This document shows, piece after piece, positions 52,319 through 60,530 of a stretch of 61,171 bases of DNA; within the stretch, counting starts at the first letter, position 1; the number at the start of each line of letters is the position of its first letter. The stretch comes from Desulfovirgula sp. (lineage in GTDB: Bacteria; Bacillota; Desulfotomaculia; Desulfotomaculales; Desulfocucumaceae). A program made the position numbers and the translations under genes. Under the pieces are notes generated by a model. The model saw only the letters and a program-made list of their open reading frames with translations. It did no database searches and was not told the DNA's origin. The stretch lies in the NCBI GenBank assembly GCA_020725625.1, contig DYET01000170.1:1-61171 (forward strand), given 5' to 3'.

Positions 52319-52924
52319 TTATCCTTGCGCCGGAAACGGACTTTTATAGTCCGCTTTCCTTGCTTCGTCGGAAACAATTCCGTACAGGAATATATCGAAA
52401 AGGGTGGTTATTGTTTGATCAATGGTCAGGTTTTGCTGCAGGATAAAGCCCGGGTTGAGCACGTCCCGGATGCCGGCCTGGAGCGCGGTGATGAACACCG
52501 CGGGGATGGTTTCCCGGAAGTAACCCTGAACGCTACCGGTGATCAGCATTTCGACCACCCTTCGGGCCTTTTCTGCCCGGAAGCTTTCGATCCGGCTCCA
52601 GACATGCGGGTAGTACTTCTGCATGTCCCGCATGATCAGCGGGTTAATCACCCTCAGGCTCTGGGACACCACCACGATCAGGGTGGCTAATTTTTCCACC
52701 GGGTTTTTGCAGGAGGCCAGGGCGTTGTCGACTTTCTCCCCGGTGGTTAACATGATTTCATCCATCACTGCGTTTACCATCTCATCCTTGCTGCGGAAAT
52801 ACCGGTAGATGGTGCGCTTGCTTATGCCCGTCCGGGCCGACAGTTCATCCACCGTGGCCCGGTGGAAGCCCACGGTGAAGGCAAGTTCCTTGAATCCCGC
52901 CAAAATCCTTTCTTTCATGGTCAT
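52319..52924 (-). CDS. TetR/AcrR-family regulator
   Basis: A 201-residue repressor with the TetR helix-turn-helix (HRATVDELSARTGISKRTIYRYF) given by its core GISKRTIYRYFRSKDEM. An all-helical ligand domain follows. GGAGGTGG before ATG 52924 supports the start. It lies downstream of, and on the same strand as, the ABC exporter genes, with about 116 bases between; it probably controls them, as YbiH/CecR does for ybhGFSR in E. coli. Confidence 0.88.
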   Translation of the reverse strand: MTMKERILAGFKELAFTVGFHRATVDELSARTGISKRTIYRYFRSKDEMVNAVMDEIMLTTGEKVDNALASCKNPVEKLATLIVVVSQSLRVINPLIMRDMQKYYPHVWSRIESFRAEKARRVVEMLITGSVQGYFRETIPAVFITALQAGIRDVLNPGFILQQNLTIDQTITTLFDIFLYGIVSDEARKADYKSPFPAQG

Positions 52925-53040
52925 GCGGCCCCACCTCCTGTTTTTCTTTGGGTCAGCAGCCGGCCATATGCTATCAGCTATCGGCTATTGTGGGCCAGGA
53001 TTGCAGGAGTTGCGCGATTCCCCATCCCCAATCCCCTCTG

Positions 53041-54156
53041 TCACGCTATCTTCTTCTTAAATTTTGCTATGCTCACGGCCAGGAGCAGCACGGAGAAAAT
53101 CAGGAGCGACAGCACCTGGGGGACAAGGTACCCGAGGCCGATCCCCTTCAAAACTATGCCCCTGATGATGACCAGGTAGTAGGTCAGCGGGATCAGGTTG
53201 CCGATATACTGGATGATCACCGGCATGGCCTCCCTGGGGAAGAGGAAGCCGGAAAGCAGGATACTGGGCAGCAGGATGAAGAAGGACATCTGGAAGGCCT
53301 GCATCTGGTTTTTGGCGATGTTGGAAATGAAGATGCCGAGGCCCAGGGAGGAGGTGATAAAGAACAGGGTGAGCAGGTAAAGCTCGATCAGGCTACCCCG
53401 GATTGGCACCTTGAAGACAAGGCTCCCCACCAGGAGGGCCACCGTGATCTGGGTGTAGCCAAGGACGATGTTGGGGATAATCTTGCCGATCATCAGCTCG
53501 AAGGGCCTAATGGGAGTGACGATGAGCTGCTCCAGGGTTCCCCTCTCCCTTTCCCTGACAATGGCTATGGCGGTCATCAGGACCATGGTCATGGTCACAA
53601 TAATCCCCAGGATGGCCGGCACCATGTAATAGGCCGTGATCCCGTCCGGGTTGTACCAGGGGCGAACTCTCACGTCGTAGGGAGGATCGGTAATATTTAT
53701 GTTCGCCCTCTGGGCGATCACTTTTTGCGATTTTAAGAGGCCGATGGAATTGGCCGTGGCGATGGCCGAGTTGGATACCATGCTGTCGCTGGCGTCCACC
53801 AGCACCTGCACCGCCGCCGTCTCGCCCCTTCTCAGCTTGACGGCGAAGTCGGGCGGAAAGATGATTCCCACCTTGGCCCGGCCGCTGTCGATCATCTCGG
53901 CCACCTCGCGGTAGCTGCCGGCCACCAGGGTTATGTCGAAGTAGCCGGAGGCCCTGAAGGAATCCAACATGTCCCTGCTGTCGCTGGACATGGACTGGTC
54001 GAAAACGGCGGTGGGGATGTGCCTGACCTCGGTCTGGATGGCGTAGCCGAAGAGGAGAAGCTGGACCAGCGGCAGCATAAAGACCATCCCGATGGTCAGC
54101 CGGTCCCTGAACATCTGTAAAAATTCCTTGTGGAGTATGGCCATCAGCCTGCTCAT
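53041..54156 (-). CDS. ABC-2 type permease, YbhR/YbhS-like
   Basis: A 371-residue membrane protein: one N-terminal helix, a large extracytoplasmic domain (about residues 45-180, VFDQSMSSDSRD, FDITLVAG) and five C-terminal helices with the ABC-2 motif ERERGTLEQLIVTPIRP. With the two ATPases and the HlyD-type protein it forms a drug or lipid exporter. Its start overlaps the end of the ATPase gene by 4 bases. Only one permease is present, so it would act as a homodimer. Confidence 0.9.
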   Translation of the reverse strand: MSRLMAILHKEFLQMFRDRLTIGMVFMLPLVQLLLFGYAIQTEVRHIPTAVFDQSMSSDSRDMLDSFRASGYFDITLVAGSYREVAEMIDSGRAKVGIIFPPDFAVKLRRGETAAVQVLVDASDSMVSNSAIATANSIGLLKSQKVIAQRANINITDPPYDVRVRPWYNPDGITAYYMVPAILGIIVTMTMVLMTAIAIVRERERGTLEQLIVTPIRPFELMIGKIIPNIVLGYTQITVALLVGSLVFKVPIRGSLIELYLLTLFFITSSLGLGIFISNIAKNQMQAFQMSFFILLPSILLSGFLFPREAMPVIIQYIGNLIPLTYYLVIIRGIVLKGIGLGYLVPQVLSLLIFSVLLLAVSIAKFKKKIA

Positions 54157-55070
54157 GGGGCCGTCCGCCTCCTTTTCCTGGACAGGGAAATGAAAACGTC
54201 ATCCAGGGAGGGGGTGATCACCCCGGCCCTGGCGCCGGTGTATGCCTCCAGGTCCCGGACGTACTGTTCGCCGTCCAGCAGCACGTGGATCGCCGCGCCG
54301 TGGACCGAGCACTCCCGGACGTAGGGCAGTTTCTCCAGATCAGCCGCCCTGTTGATGCCGCCCGGTATCTCAATCTCCACCAGGCAGCCCTTAATCACGT
54401 TCTTCTTGAGGTTCTCCGGGGTGTCGTTGGCGATCAGCCGGCCCTCGGAAATAAAGGCTATGCTGTGGCACCTCTCGGCCTCGTCCATGAAGTGGGTGGT
54501 CACCATGACGGTGGTGCCCCGGCTGGCCAGGCCCCGGATGATTTTGAAAAAATGGCGGCGGCTGGCGGGACTGACCCCGCTGGTGGGTTCATCCAGAAAA
54601 AGCACCGCCGGACGGGAGATGATTGCGCAGCCCAGGGCCAGCCTCTGCTTCCAGCCTCCGCTGAGGTTTCCCGCCAGGACATTTTCACTGCCGGTTAGCA
54701 TGGCCATGCCGATCATTTCCCCGATTCTCTCCTTCCTCTCCCTCCGTGAAATGCCGTAGAGCCCGGCGTAAAAGTCCAGGTTTTCATAGACCGTGAGATC
54801 GTCGTAGAGGCTGAACTTCTGGGACATGTAGCCTATTTTCCGCTTTATTTTCTCGGGCTCCCCGGCCAGGTCGTACCCCAGTACCGTTCCGGATCCCGAG
54901 GTGGGCTCCAGGATGCCGCACAGCATCCTGATGGTGGTCGATTTCCCGGACCCGTTGGGGCCCAGGAAGCCGTATATCTCTCCCGGCCTGATCCTGATGG
55001 TGAGCCGGTCGACGGCGGTGAAATCCCCGAATTTCCTGGTCAGATCCCGAGTGGACACGGCGTATTCCAA
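54153..55070 (-). CDS. ABC exporter ATP-binding protein (second half, YbhF-like)
   Basis: A 305-residue ABC ATPase with Walker A GFLGPNGSGKSTTIRML, signature LSGGWKQRLALG, Walker B AVLFLDEPTSGVSP and VTTHFMDEAERC. The C-terminal domain (GGINRAADLEKLPYVREC) is typical of ATPases paired with ABC-2 permeases. In E. coli the equivalent YbhF carries two ATPase halves in one chain; here they are separate genes with 1 base between them. Confidence 0.9.
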   Translation of the reverse strand: MEYAVSTRDLTRKFGDFTAVDRLTIRIRPGEIYGFLGPNGSGKSTTIRMLCGILEPTSGSGTVLGYDLAGEPEKIKRKIGYMSQKFSLYDDLTVYENLDFYAGLYGISRRERKERIGEMIGMAMLTGSENVLAGNLSGGWKQRLALGCAIISRPAVLFLDEPTSGVSPASRRHFFKIIRGLASRGTTVMVTTHFMDEAERCHSIAFISEGRLIANDTPENLKKNVIKGCLVEIEIPGGINRAADLEKLPYVRECSVHGAAIHVLLDGEQYVRDLEAYTGARAGVITPSLDDVFISLSRKRRRTAP

Positions 55071-55071
55071 G

Positions 55072-55980
55072 TCAGACCTCCTTCCCTTCGGCCAGGGCCG
55101 CGAACACGTCCTCCAGGGAGGGCGGAATTTCCCTCAGGGTGAAGATTTCGACGCCCCGGCCGGTGAGGCAGTCCTTCACTGCCCTGATCCCGGCAGGGAC
55201 GTCGGAGACCCGGAGGCGGTACCTGTCGCCGAAGACCTCGGCGTCCAGGATTTCCGGCAACCCGGTCAAAAAGTCCAGGTCCCCGGCCCCGGCCTTAAGC
55301 TCTAATATCCTGTACCGGAAGTTCCTTTTCAGTCCGGCTGGAGAGTCCGTGGCGATAATCCTCCCCCCCTCCATGAAGGACACCCTCATGCAGAGTTCAG
55401 CCTCGTCCATGTAGGGGGTGGAGACCAGGACGGTGATTCCCTCGCTGTTCAGCCGGTATAGTATCCTCCAGAATTCCCTCCTGGATTCCGGGTCCACCCC
55501 GTAGGTGGGCTCGTCCAGGATGAGCAGGCCGGGCCTGGGCAGTAGGGCGCAGGTAAGGGAGAGCTTTTGCTTCATTCCGCCCGACAGGTTGTCGGCGAAA
55601 CGGGATTTGAAGCCCGTAAGGCCGGTCAGATCCAGCATCTCGCCGGCCCTGCGCCTGATTGTTTCCCCGTCCAGCCCGTACATCCGCCCGAAAAAGTTGA
55701 TGTTTTCCATGACCGTCAGGTCTCCGTAGAGGCTGAAGCGCTGGGGCATGTAGCCCAGCCGCTCCCTGCGCCTTGCAGCGTCCCGGTGGGAATCGTCCGC
55801 CAGGGAGACCGTTCCCTCCGTCGGGGTCAGGATGCCGCAAAGCATGCGCATCAGGGTGGTCTTGCCGGCCCCGTCGGGACCCACCAGGCCGTGTATCTCG
55901 CCCCTCTCCACCGTCAAAGAAACATCTCTCACGGCGTTTACAGACCCGAACCTTTTAGTCAGCCCCCGGGTCTTGATCAT
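55072..55980 (-). CDS. ABC exporter ATP-binding protein (first half, YbhF-like)
   Basis: A 302-residue ABC ATPase with Walker A GLVGPDGAGKTTLMRML, signature LSGGMKQKLSLTCALL, Walker B LLILDEPTYGVDPESRR and STPYMDEAELC. Val-Gly-Pro-Asp-Gly in the P-loop region is typical of the N-terminal half of YbhF. ATG 55980 is chosen because AGGGGTG lies just upstream and the longer frame adds only non-homologous residues. It partners the following ATPase and permease. Confidence 0.9.
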   Translation of the reverse strand: MIKTRGLTKRFGSVNAVRDVSLTVERGEIHGLVGPDGAGKTTLMRMLCGILTPTEGTVSLADDSHRDAARRRERLGYMPQRFSLYGDLTVMENINFFGRMYGLDGETIRRRAGEMLDLTGLTGFKSRFADNLSGGMKQKLSLTCALLPRPGLLILDEPTYGVDPESRREFWRILYRLNSEGITVLVSTPYMDEAELCMRVSFMEGGRIIATDSPAGLKRNFRYRILELKAGAGDLDFLTGLPEILDAEVFGDRYRLRVSDVPAGIRAVKDCLTGRGVEIFTLREIPPSLEDVFAALAEGKEV

Positions 55981-56090
55981 GCAATCACACCCCTGCAGAA
56001 TAGAGCTGTAAGGTATTAAAATACCTGCGGAATTATACAAAAACTATTGACTTATTCAAACAAATACGCCATTGACCCGCGATTCCGGCT

Positions 56091-57068
56091 TCACTGGCTG
56101 ATGGTCACATCCGCCGGCATGCCGGGCTTGAAAATGCCGTCTTTGCTGTCTATCCTGACCTTAACGGCATAAACGATGTTGGTGCGCTCCTGCCTGGTCT
56201 GGATTGTCTTCGGGGTGAACTCGCCCCTGGAGGCAATTTCCATTATGGTTCCGCCGAATTCCCCGGAGAGCCCGCTCACCGTGAAAACCACCTGCTGTCC
56301 CAGTTTTACCCGCGGGAGGTCGTCGGTGGCGACAAAAACCTTTATCCACAGGTCGTTGAGGTCGGCCACGGTGACTACCGGAGCCCCGGCGGGGACGTAC
56401 TCGCCCGGGTCGAAATTCCTGGTGACCACCGTCCCGTCGATGGGAGAGACTATTTTCGTTTCCTCCAGGAGGGTTTCGGAGGCCCTCAGGACGGCCCGGG
56501 CCCTGTCCACCTCAATCCGGGCGGCGCTGATCTGTTCCGGGCGGCTTCCCGCCTCCAGCAGGGCCAGTTTGGCCCTGGCAGAGTCCAGCTGGTTTAAGGC
56601 TATTTTAAGGCTGGTTTCGGCCTTCTCCAGTTCGGTGTCGGGGATCGCCCCGCCGGCGTGCAGCGCCTTTATGCGGGCGTATTCCGAACTGGCCCGGTCG
56701 AAACTGGCCCGGGCGGACCCGGCCACGGCCCTGGCGTCTTTTATTTCCTGGTCCCGGGCTCCCGAGACAAGGTCGGCCAGCTGGGCCTCAGCCTTGGACA
56801 CCCCCAAGGCATCCCTTTCTCTCTGGGCCACCAGGTCGTTCCGGCTTATCCCCGCCACCACCTGGCCTTTCCTTACCTGGTCTCCGGCCCTGACCGAGAC
56901 GAATTCCAGGGCTCCGGGCAACCTGGCGCTCAGGTTCACCTCCGTGGCCTCGATGGTGCCTGAGACCTCCAGGCCCCCGGGCTTGCGGTCGAAGTGGCGG
57001 TGATAACCCCAGTACGAACCGGCCCCGGCCAGAATTAACAACACCAAGAAGATGACCTTTTTCTTCAT
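56091..57068 (-). CDS. HlyD-family membrane fusion / periplasmic adaptor protein (YbhG-like)
   Basis: A 325-residue protein with an N-terminal membrane anchor (VIFLVLLILAGAGSYWGY), a lipoyl-like domain (EVNLSARLPGALEFVSVRAGD), a long alpha-hairpin (about residues 90-190), the second lipoyl half (KIVSPIDGTVVTRNFDPGEYV) and a beta-barrel. It is the first gene of the exporter operon. A perfect GGTAT-N4-ATACC palindrome lies upstream and may be the TetR operator. Confidence 0.9.
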   Translation of the reverse strand: MKKKVIFLVLLILAGAGSYWGYHRHFDRKPGGLEVSGTIEATEVNLSARLPGALEFVSVRAGDQVRKGQVVAGISRNDLVAQRERDALGVSKAEAQLADLVSGARDQEIKDARAVAGSARASFDRASSEYARIKALHAGGAIPDTELEKAETSLKIALNQLDSARAKLALLEAGSRPEQISAARIEVDRARAVLRASETLLEETKIVSPIDGTVVTRNFDPGEYVPAGAPVVTVADLNDLWIKVFVATDDLPRVKLGQQVVFTVSGLSGEFGGTIMEIASRGEFTPKTIQTRQERTNIVYAVKVRIDSKDGIFKPGMPADVTISQ

Positions 57069-57144
57069 ACCCGTCCTCCATCATTTAGCCGGTCAATCGG
57101 CATGCTTCAAGGTGGTAAACTAAAAAGAATACAATAGTATACTC

Positions 57145-57158
57145 GGTATTATGATACC
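57145..57158. promoter_or_regulatory. Palindrome GGTAT-N4-ATACC, candidate TetR operator
   Basis: A perfect 5+5 dyad (57145-57149 and 57154-57158) lies about 75 bases upstream of the HlyD-family gene in an AT-rich stretch that probably includes its promoter. Assignment to the TetR protein encoded at 52319 is inference from position. Confidence 0.35.
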
Positions 57159-57247
57159 ACTTCGTCCTGTCCCCGGCAATATAAAATCTGCCGGGGAATA
57201 GTGAACAGCGACTGCTTTGAGGGTGTGCGGAAAAGGGGGCGGGCTGA

Positions 57248-57276
57248 CAAAAAGACCATCCTGTTTGTGGATGGTC
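57248..57276 (-). terminator. Intrinsic terminator (minus strand) after the DUF3795 gene
   Basis: GACCATCC (57254-57261) and GGATGGTC (57269-57276) form a perfect 8-bp stem. On the minus strand it is followed by TTTTTG (57253 down to 57248), so it serves the DUF3795 gene. Confidence 0.82.
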
Positions 57277-57326
57277 GGTATAACGGGCTGTTTGGCGTTG
57301 CCGGCCGGTTTTTTGTTTCGGCCTCT

Positions 57327-57776
57327 TTAATCCGGATCAACCGGCTGCCTGCAGTTCCGGCACTGTTTCGCCCCCCTGAAGAGCTTGTAGCCGCAATTGG
57401 GGCAGTGATACCTTTGTTCCTCCTCTTCCACCCATTTTTCGGTTCCCAGGTCCCGCCACCGCGGTATGGCCCGCAGCATAACTTTTTTCCCCACGGGGTA
57501 GGAGAAGTTATTGATATGTTCGCAGGGGAAGTCGTTGCATTGGTGGCAGCCCACATATCCGCGGTCCCCTGCACACGCCTTGATGGGGCAAATCCGGCAG
57601 TACACGAAGGTTTCGTCGGACATGCACCCCCTGCACCGGATCTCATCGGGCGCCACACCATAAAAGCCGCCCAGCACTTCTTTAAATTTCTGGTTGTTGT
57701 CCCTGTGCGCAATTAAGATTCCGCATACGCCGCAGTACAGTCCGCATGGCGGGATCAATTCGCTGTTGATTTTCAC
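57327..57776 (-). CDS. DUF3795 protein with C-terminal zinc ribbon
   Basis: A 149-residue Cys-rich protein. The N-terminal DUF3795 part has CGLYCGVCGI, RCRGCMSDE, CRICPIKAC and GCHQCNDFPCE; the C-terminus is a four-Cys zinc ribbon (YHCPNCGYKLF ... CRNCRQPVD). It should bind metal or an Fe-S cluster; the function of this family is unknown. The start is GTG 57776 after AAGGAGG. It lies downstream of the acyl-CoA synthetase but beyond that gene's terminator. Confidence 0.8.
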   Translation of the reverse strand: MKINSELIPPCGLYCGVCGILIAHRDNNQKFKEVLGGFYGVAPDEIRCRGCMSDETFVYCRICPIKACAGDRGYVGCHQCNDFPCEHINNFSYPVGKKVMLRAIPRWRDLGTEKWVEEEEQRYHCPNCGYKLFRGAKQCRNCRQPVDPD

Positions 57777-57802
57777 GGGCAGGCCTCCTTATATATAAAT
57801 AT

Positions 57803-57836
57803 AAAAAATCGAGGCGCCCTCTATAAGGCCCCTCAA
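57803..57836 (-). terminator. Intrinsic terminator (minus strand) after the FadD-like gene
   Basis: On the minus strand GAGG (57834-57831) pairs with CCTC (57814-57811), with an inner CCT/AGG pair, and is followed by ATTTTTTAT. It lies 10 bases after the stop codon of the synthetase gene. Confidence 0.75.
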
Positions 57837-57845
57837 TTTTGCTGA

Positions 57846-59546
57846 TCAGCCCTGCTGTTGACGATCGTCCTTTTGCTTGTTGATTTCCTCCTCCACCAGT
57901 ACCCTTCTAAGTATTTTTCCGACCATCGTTTTAGGCAGTTCGCTCCTGAACTCAACCAGCTTGGGAACCTTGTAGGCAGCCAGCCTTTCCTTGCAGAAGG
58001 CGATGATCTCCTCTTCGGTTGCCGTTTGCCCTTCCTTGAGGATAATAAAGGCCTTCACGGTCTCGCCCCGGTAGGCGTCCGGCACGCCGGCCACCGAGAC
58101 CTCCTGGATCTTCGGGTGCTCGTAGAGCACCTCCTCCACCTCCCGGGGGTAGATGTTGTAGCCCCCGGCGATAATCAGGTCCTTCTTGCGGTCCACGATA
58201 AAGGTCATGCCCCTTGCGTCCATGTGGCCGATGTCGCCGGTATAAAACCAGCCGTCCCGCAGCACCCGGGAGTTCTCCTCGGGCTTGTTCCAATAGCCTT
58301 TCATTACCTGGGGGCCCTTAATGCATATTTCCCCGATTTCCCCCAGGGGCATTTCCTTTTCCCCGGTCTCGATGTCCATTATCCTGCAAAGGGTGTCCGG
58401 CAGGGGCAGGCCGATGGAACCCTCGGCCTTGGCGTTGAACGGATTGGCATGCGTGACCGGTGAGGTTTCGCTGAGGCCGTACCCTTCCACCAGCTTTCCT
58501 CCGGTGGCTTCCTGGAATTTCAGCTGTACCTCCAGGGGCAAAGGCGCGGCCCCGCTGAGGCAGGCCTTCAGGGAGGAAAGGTTGTAGTTCTTCAGCTCGG
58601 GGGAGGAAAGGATGGCCACGTACATGGTGGGGGTGCCCGGAAAAAGGGTTCCCCGGTATTTATTAATGCTCTCCAGGACCATCTTCAGGTCGAAGCGCGG
58701 AATCAGCACCAGGGTGCCGGCGTTGTAGATGCCGAAGTTCATGCACACGGTCATGCCGAAGGAGTGGAAGAAGGGGAGGACGGAGATAATAACCTCCTTG
58801 CCCCTTTCGGTGGTGTCCTTGCTCCACTCGGTAAGCTGGATGGCATTGGCCACCAGGTTCCGGTGGGTTAGCATGGCGCCCTTGGACAGGCCGGTGGTCC
58901 CCCCGGTGTACTGCAGGACCGCCAGGTCGTCAGGCTGTACGTCCACCTTGGGCGGATTCGGGGCAGCCCTGCTGATCAGCGTCTTCAGGTCCAGTACCCC
59001 GCTGCCGGCCGGTATCTCGGCCCACTGGCCGGCTTTTTTCGCCTTGATGGGATATAGCAGGTTTTTGGGGAAGGGAAGGTAATCCTTAATCCCGGTGGCA
59101 ATGAGCGTCTTGACCGGTGTTTCCGGGGCCGCCTTGAGCACCCTCGGCGCCAGCATGTCAAGGAATATCAGCGTTTCAGCCCCGGAGTCCCTGAGTTGGT
59201 GGGTCAGCTCCCTCTCGGTATACATGGGGTTGATGCCCACTCCCACGGCCCCTATTTTCAGCACGGCGTAGTAGCTGATCACTTCCTGGGGTATGTTGGG
59301 CAGCATCAGGCCGACCCGGTCGCCCTTTTTCACTCCCAGGTCGGCCAGCACCCGGGCCAGCCTGTCCACCTGGTCCTTCAGCCCGGAATAGGTAAGTTTT
59401 CCACCCATGAAGATGGTGGCCGCCCGGTCGGGGTACTCTTTTGCCGACTGGTCCAGCAGGCTCTGAACCGGAATGTCCGGGTACTCCAGGTTCGGCCTTA
59501 CCCCTTCGGGGTACGAGTCAATCCAGAAGGGTCTGCTTTGGTTCAC
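57846..59546 (-). CDS. Long-chain acyl-CoA synthetase, FadD-like
   Basis: A 566-residue AMP-forming synthetase, nearer to FadD than the two synthetases at 30-38 kb. Motifs are LQYTGGTTGLSKGAMLTH (A3), YGLSETSPVTHANP (A5), GWFYTGDIGHMD (A7), RKKDLIIAGGYNIYPREVEE (A8) and the catalytic Lys in TMVGKILRRVL. The start is GTG 59546 after AGGAGGT. It has its own promoter at 59589-59617 and a possible FadR-like box upstream. It probably activates medium or long fatty acids. Confidence 0.93.
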   Translation of the reverse strand: MNQSRPFWIDSYPEGVRPNLEYPDIPVQSLLDQSAKEYPDRAATIFMGGKLTYSGLKDQVDRLARVLADLGVKKGDRVGLMLPNIPQEVISYYAVLKIGAVGVGINPMYTERELTHQLRDSGAETLIFLDMLAPRVLKAAPETPVKTLIATGIKDYLPFPKNLLYPIKAKKAGQWAEIPAGSGVLDLKTLISRAAPNPPKVDVQPDDLAVLQYTGGTTGLSKGAMLTHRNLVANAIQLTEWSKDTTERGKEVIISVLPFFHSFGMTVCMNFGIYNAGTLVLIPRFDLKMVLESINKYRGTLFPGTPTMYVAILSSPELKNYNLSSLKACLSGAAPLPLEVQLKFQEATGGKLVEGYGLSETSPVTHANPFNAKAEGSIGLPLPDTLCRIMDIETGEKEMPLGEIGEICIKGPQVMKGYWNKPEENSRVLRDGWFYTGDIGHMDARGMTFIVDRKKDLIIAGGYNIYPREVEEVLYEHPKIQEVSVAGVPDAYRGETVKAFIILKEGQTATEEEIIAFCKERLAAYKVPKLVEFRSELPKTMVGKILRRVLVEEEINKQKDDRQQQG

Positions 59547-59588
59547 CGGGATACCTCCTGCTTTGTAGATTTTAGATTATTTAAATAA

Positions 59589-59617
59589 ATATTAACATTA
59601 TGTAAAAACATGTTCAA
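59589..59617 (-). promoter_or_regulatory. Sigma-A promoter of the FadD-like gene
   Basis: On the minus strand TTGAAC (59617-59612) and TAATAT (59594-59589) are 17 bases apart, 43 bases before the GTG start. Both boxes match the consensus at four or more positions. Confidence 0.65.
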
Positions 59618-59620
59618 TAC

Positions 59621-59638
59621 TGAATGAATGACTGTTCA
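59621..59638. promoter_or_regulatory. FadR-like (TetR-type) operator candidate
   Basis: TGAATGAATGACTGTTCA keeps the left half TGAATGA and the right end TTCA of the Bacillus FadR box (TGAATGA-N4-TCATTCA). It lies immediately upstream of the -35 box of a fatty-acyl-CoA synthetase gene. The inner right half is degenerate, so the call is tentative. The remaining gap to 59789 holds nothing else recognisable. Confidence 0.3.
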
Positions 59639-59789
59639 ACATTTTTTCGGGCTTAAGGAAATCCAATTTGCTTTTTTGGCCGACAGGCACATTTGTGACG
59701 AAATTTGTTGAGGCAGGAGGAATTCCATTTCAGACATTGAATTAATTTTGAATGGCCATAAAAAACCAGGCCTTTAAGAAGGTACATTT

Positions 59790-60299
59790 TTAAAAGCAAA
59801 TGGGCCAAAACCGGATACAGTCACAATTAAAGACACCATTTTTGCGGCAATCACAAACCTTAACACCATAATGGCCGGCACCGGTACGAATAGAAGAGCC
59901 ATCACCGGCGAGAACAAGGTTAAGAGGGTCAGGAATTAAGCCAAGTTTGACCGAACGGTCGACAAGACAGCGGGCAAAAACCTCCTGGATCAACCTTTCA
60001 GGGCGGGCAGGGAAAGGCTTACAGTCCTTCACAGCTCGTTCAACAAGCTTATCCACTATTCCGGGATGTTTTACCGGCAACTTTTCACCGGCCTTAAGCT
60101 TTTTGGACGGTTTTCTAGAGGGCTTTCTATGCCGTTTACGCGCTGCCTGACTGGCATCGTCCTCAAGCCAGAAGCGGTCAATAAAGTCTTAGAAAGTGCC
60201 GACACCCGGAGTTTTGTTAGGGTCGAAACCCGGGAGAACAGCCAATATTTTATCAGAACGCAGTTTGTCAACCCATTCAGTAATACCAAAAACCTTCAT
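59790..60299 (-). pseudogene. Broken transposase (in-frame stop, 3' truncated)
   Basis: Read from ATG 60299, one continuous frame gives MKVFGITEWVDKLRSDKILA, then GFDPNKTPGVGTF, a TAA stop at 60191-60189, and then DFIDRFWLEDDASQAARKRH, KHPGIVDKLVER and LAGDGSSIRTGAGHYG-VKVCDCRKNGVFNCDC. The DGS, YG and CDCR/CDC pattern is that of DDE (IS4-like) transposases of anaerobic Firmicutes. The usual continuation with the second Asp is lost after about residue 160, and no terminal inverted repeats are visible. The element is dead. Confidence 0.7.
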
Positions 60300-60374
60300 A
60301 TTGCTCATTAATATAAGAGAGCGCAGGAGATCGACAGGTTAAAACTCGACAGGCCTTCCAAAGCTCGGGTACCT

Positions 60375-60404
60375 TTGCAAAAGCAATCTAGACAATCCTA
60401 ATAA
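60375..60404 (+). promoter_or_regulatory. Candidate promoter of the BMP lipoprotein gene
   Basis: TTGCAA (60375-60380) and TAATAA (60399-60404) are 18 bases apart. The roughly 120-base leader that follows can form two hairpins: TTTTCACCC (60414-60422) with GGGTGAAAA (60437-60445), and AGCCCTC (60452-60458) with GAGGGCT (60463-60469). No purine riboswitch core is visible. Confidence 0.35.
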
Positions 60405-60530
60405 TATCAACTATTTTCACCCATAGAGCTTTTAGGGGGTGAAAAAATAATAGCCCTCGCTGGAGGGCTTGGGGATAGTCAATTTTATGACTTTCCAAAA
60501 ACATTCCAAAAATTTCAGGGAGGGGAAAAG

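Noticed and set aside
60411-60530. A purine riboswitch before the BMP nucleoside-binding lipoprotein
   Set aside because: The conserved purine-aptamer loop and junction bases are absent; only two simple hairpins are visible.
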